A stretch of 64,000 bases of DNA from Closterium sp. Naga37s-1. Its lineage: Eukaryota > Streptophyta > Zygnematophyceae > Desmidiales > Closteriaceae. Below, piece by piece: positions 63,834-64,000 of this stretch; within the stretch, counting starts at the first letter, position 1; every line of letters starts with the position of its first letter. The notes under the pieces are model-generated. The model did no database searches, was not told the origin of the DNA, and saw only the letters and a program-made list of their open reading frames with translations. The translations under genes were made by a program, and so were the position numbers. The stretch is from assembly GCA_947471745.1 (NCBI GenBank), contig CANJKZ010000010.1:2327501-2391500 (forward strand). Reading direction: 5' to 3'.

Positions 63834-64000
63834 CGAGCACGACGCCTCCCCGTCGCCTCGGCTCTTGCCGCTGGAGCTGTCGACGTCCTTCGTCGACGAC
63901 GTCTTCTTCGACGCTTGCTTCTCCTTGCGCGGCTTCTCATCTCGACGGGAGCGACGACTGGCCGATCGACCACGGCCTCCCTTGTTGTCCTCCTCGTCGC
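63834..64000 (-). pseudogene. End of gag of copia L, cut by window edge
   Basis: Lys/Arg/Ser-rich coding sequence (for example KKTSSTKDVDSSSGKSRGDG-like in the protease frame), matching the basic tail between nucleocapsid and protease. No zinc knuckle lies inside the window. Confidence 0.5.

Larger units (their letters stand above)
61762..64000 (-). mobile_element. Ty1/copia element L (K family), 5' part outside window
   Basis: Minus-strand copia running off the right edge: basic region after gag (63840-64000), protease, integrase, spacer; cut at 61762 by the LTR of E. Confidence 0.85.

Noticed and set aside
1..64000. tRNA, rRNA or other RNA genes
   Set aside because: I saw no cloverleaf or rRNA-like core; only the short tRNA-complementary primer sites of the retroelements.

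Overview
This window looks like nuclear DNA of a green-lineage eukaryote. It is built almost entirely of LTR retrotransposons, and I found no convincing single-copy host gene. Support for this is the Ty1/copia order (gag, protease, integrase, RT, RNase H), a Ty3/gypsy element with a C-terminal chromodomain, primer-binding sites for initiator Met-tRNA, and 5-bp target-site duplications (TSDs). The high GC and the style of the copia proteins suggest a streptophyte alga or early land plant. I only suspect a zygnematophyte such as Closterium; that is inference.

Layout. 1-5451: copia element A (minus), cut by the window edge. 5519-5725: remnant 3' end of a relative of A. 6051-17690: Ty3/gypsy chromovirus B (plus), split by the young, nearly intact copia element D (9323-15797, TSD GCCGA). 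17691-22354: copia I (minus), 5' end lost. 22355-28151: copia H (plus), 3' end lost, fused tail to tail with copia G (minus, 28152-29970), also without a 3' end. 29971-34109: decayed copia F (minus). 34178-34313 and 41237-41872: gag and RNase H pieces of a chimeric copia X, split by copia C (34314-41236, TSD GACGG). 41873-42510: X 3' LTR, joined to a gypsy gag fragment. 43270-47850: about 58 copies of a 78-bp tandem repeat. 47851-51670: copia J (minus), broken by the array. 52201-55022: copia K (minus). 55023-61761: copia E (minus, D family), carrying an 875-bp solo LTR of the J family (TSD CCTTG). 61762-64000: copia L (minus, K family), running off the window.

One lineage dominates: A, C, F, G, H and the 5519 remnant share very short LTRs (about 126-136 bp), a leader of about 0.7-1.6 kb packed with GC-rich tandem repeats that differ from copy to copy, a GGGCCCACC box, and in four copies a perfect hairpin just after the primer-binding site. 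Their gag carries an unusual Cys/His motif, and a PQxLREW(Y/F) motif appears both in gag and in the integrase-RT linker. D is the best candidate for a recently active element. All others carry nonsense codons, frameshifts, deletions or catalytic substitutions, several of which fit CpG deamination.
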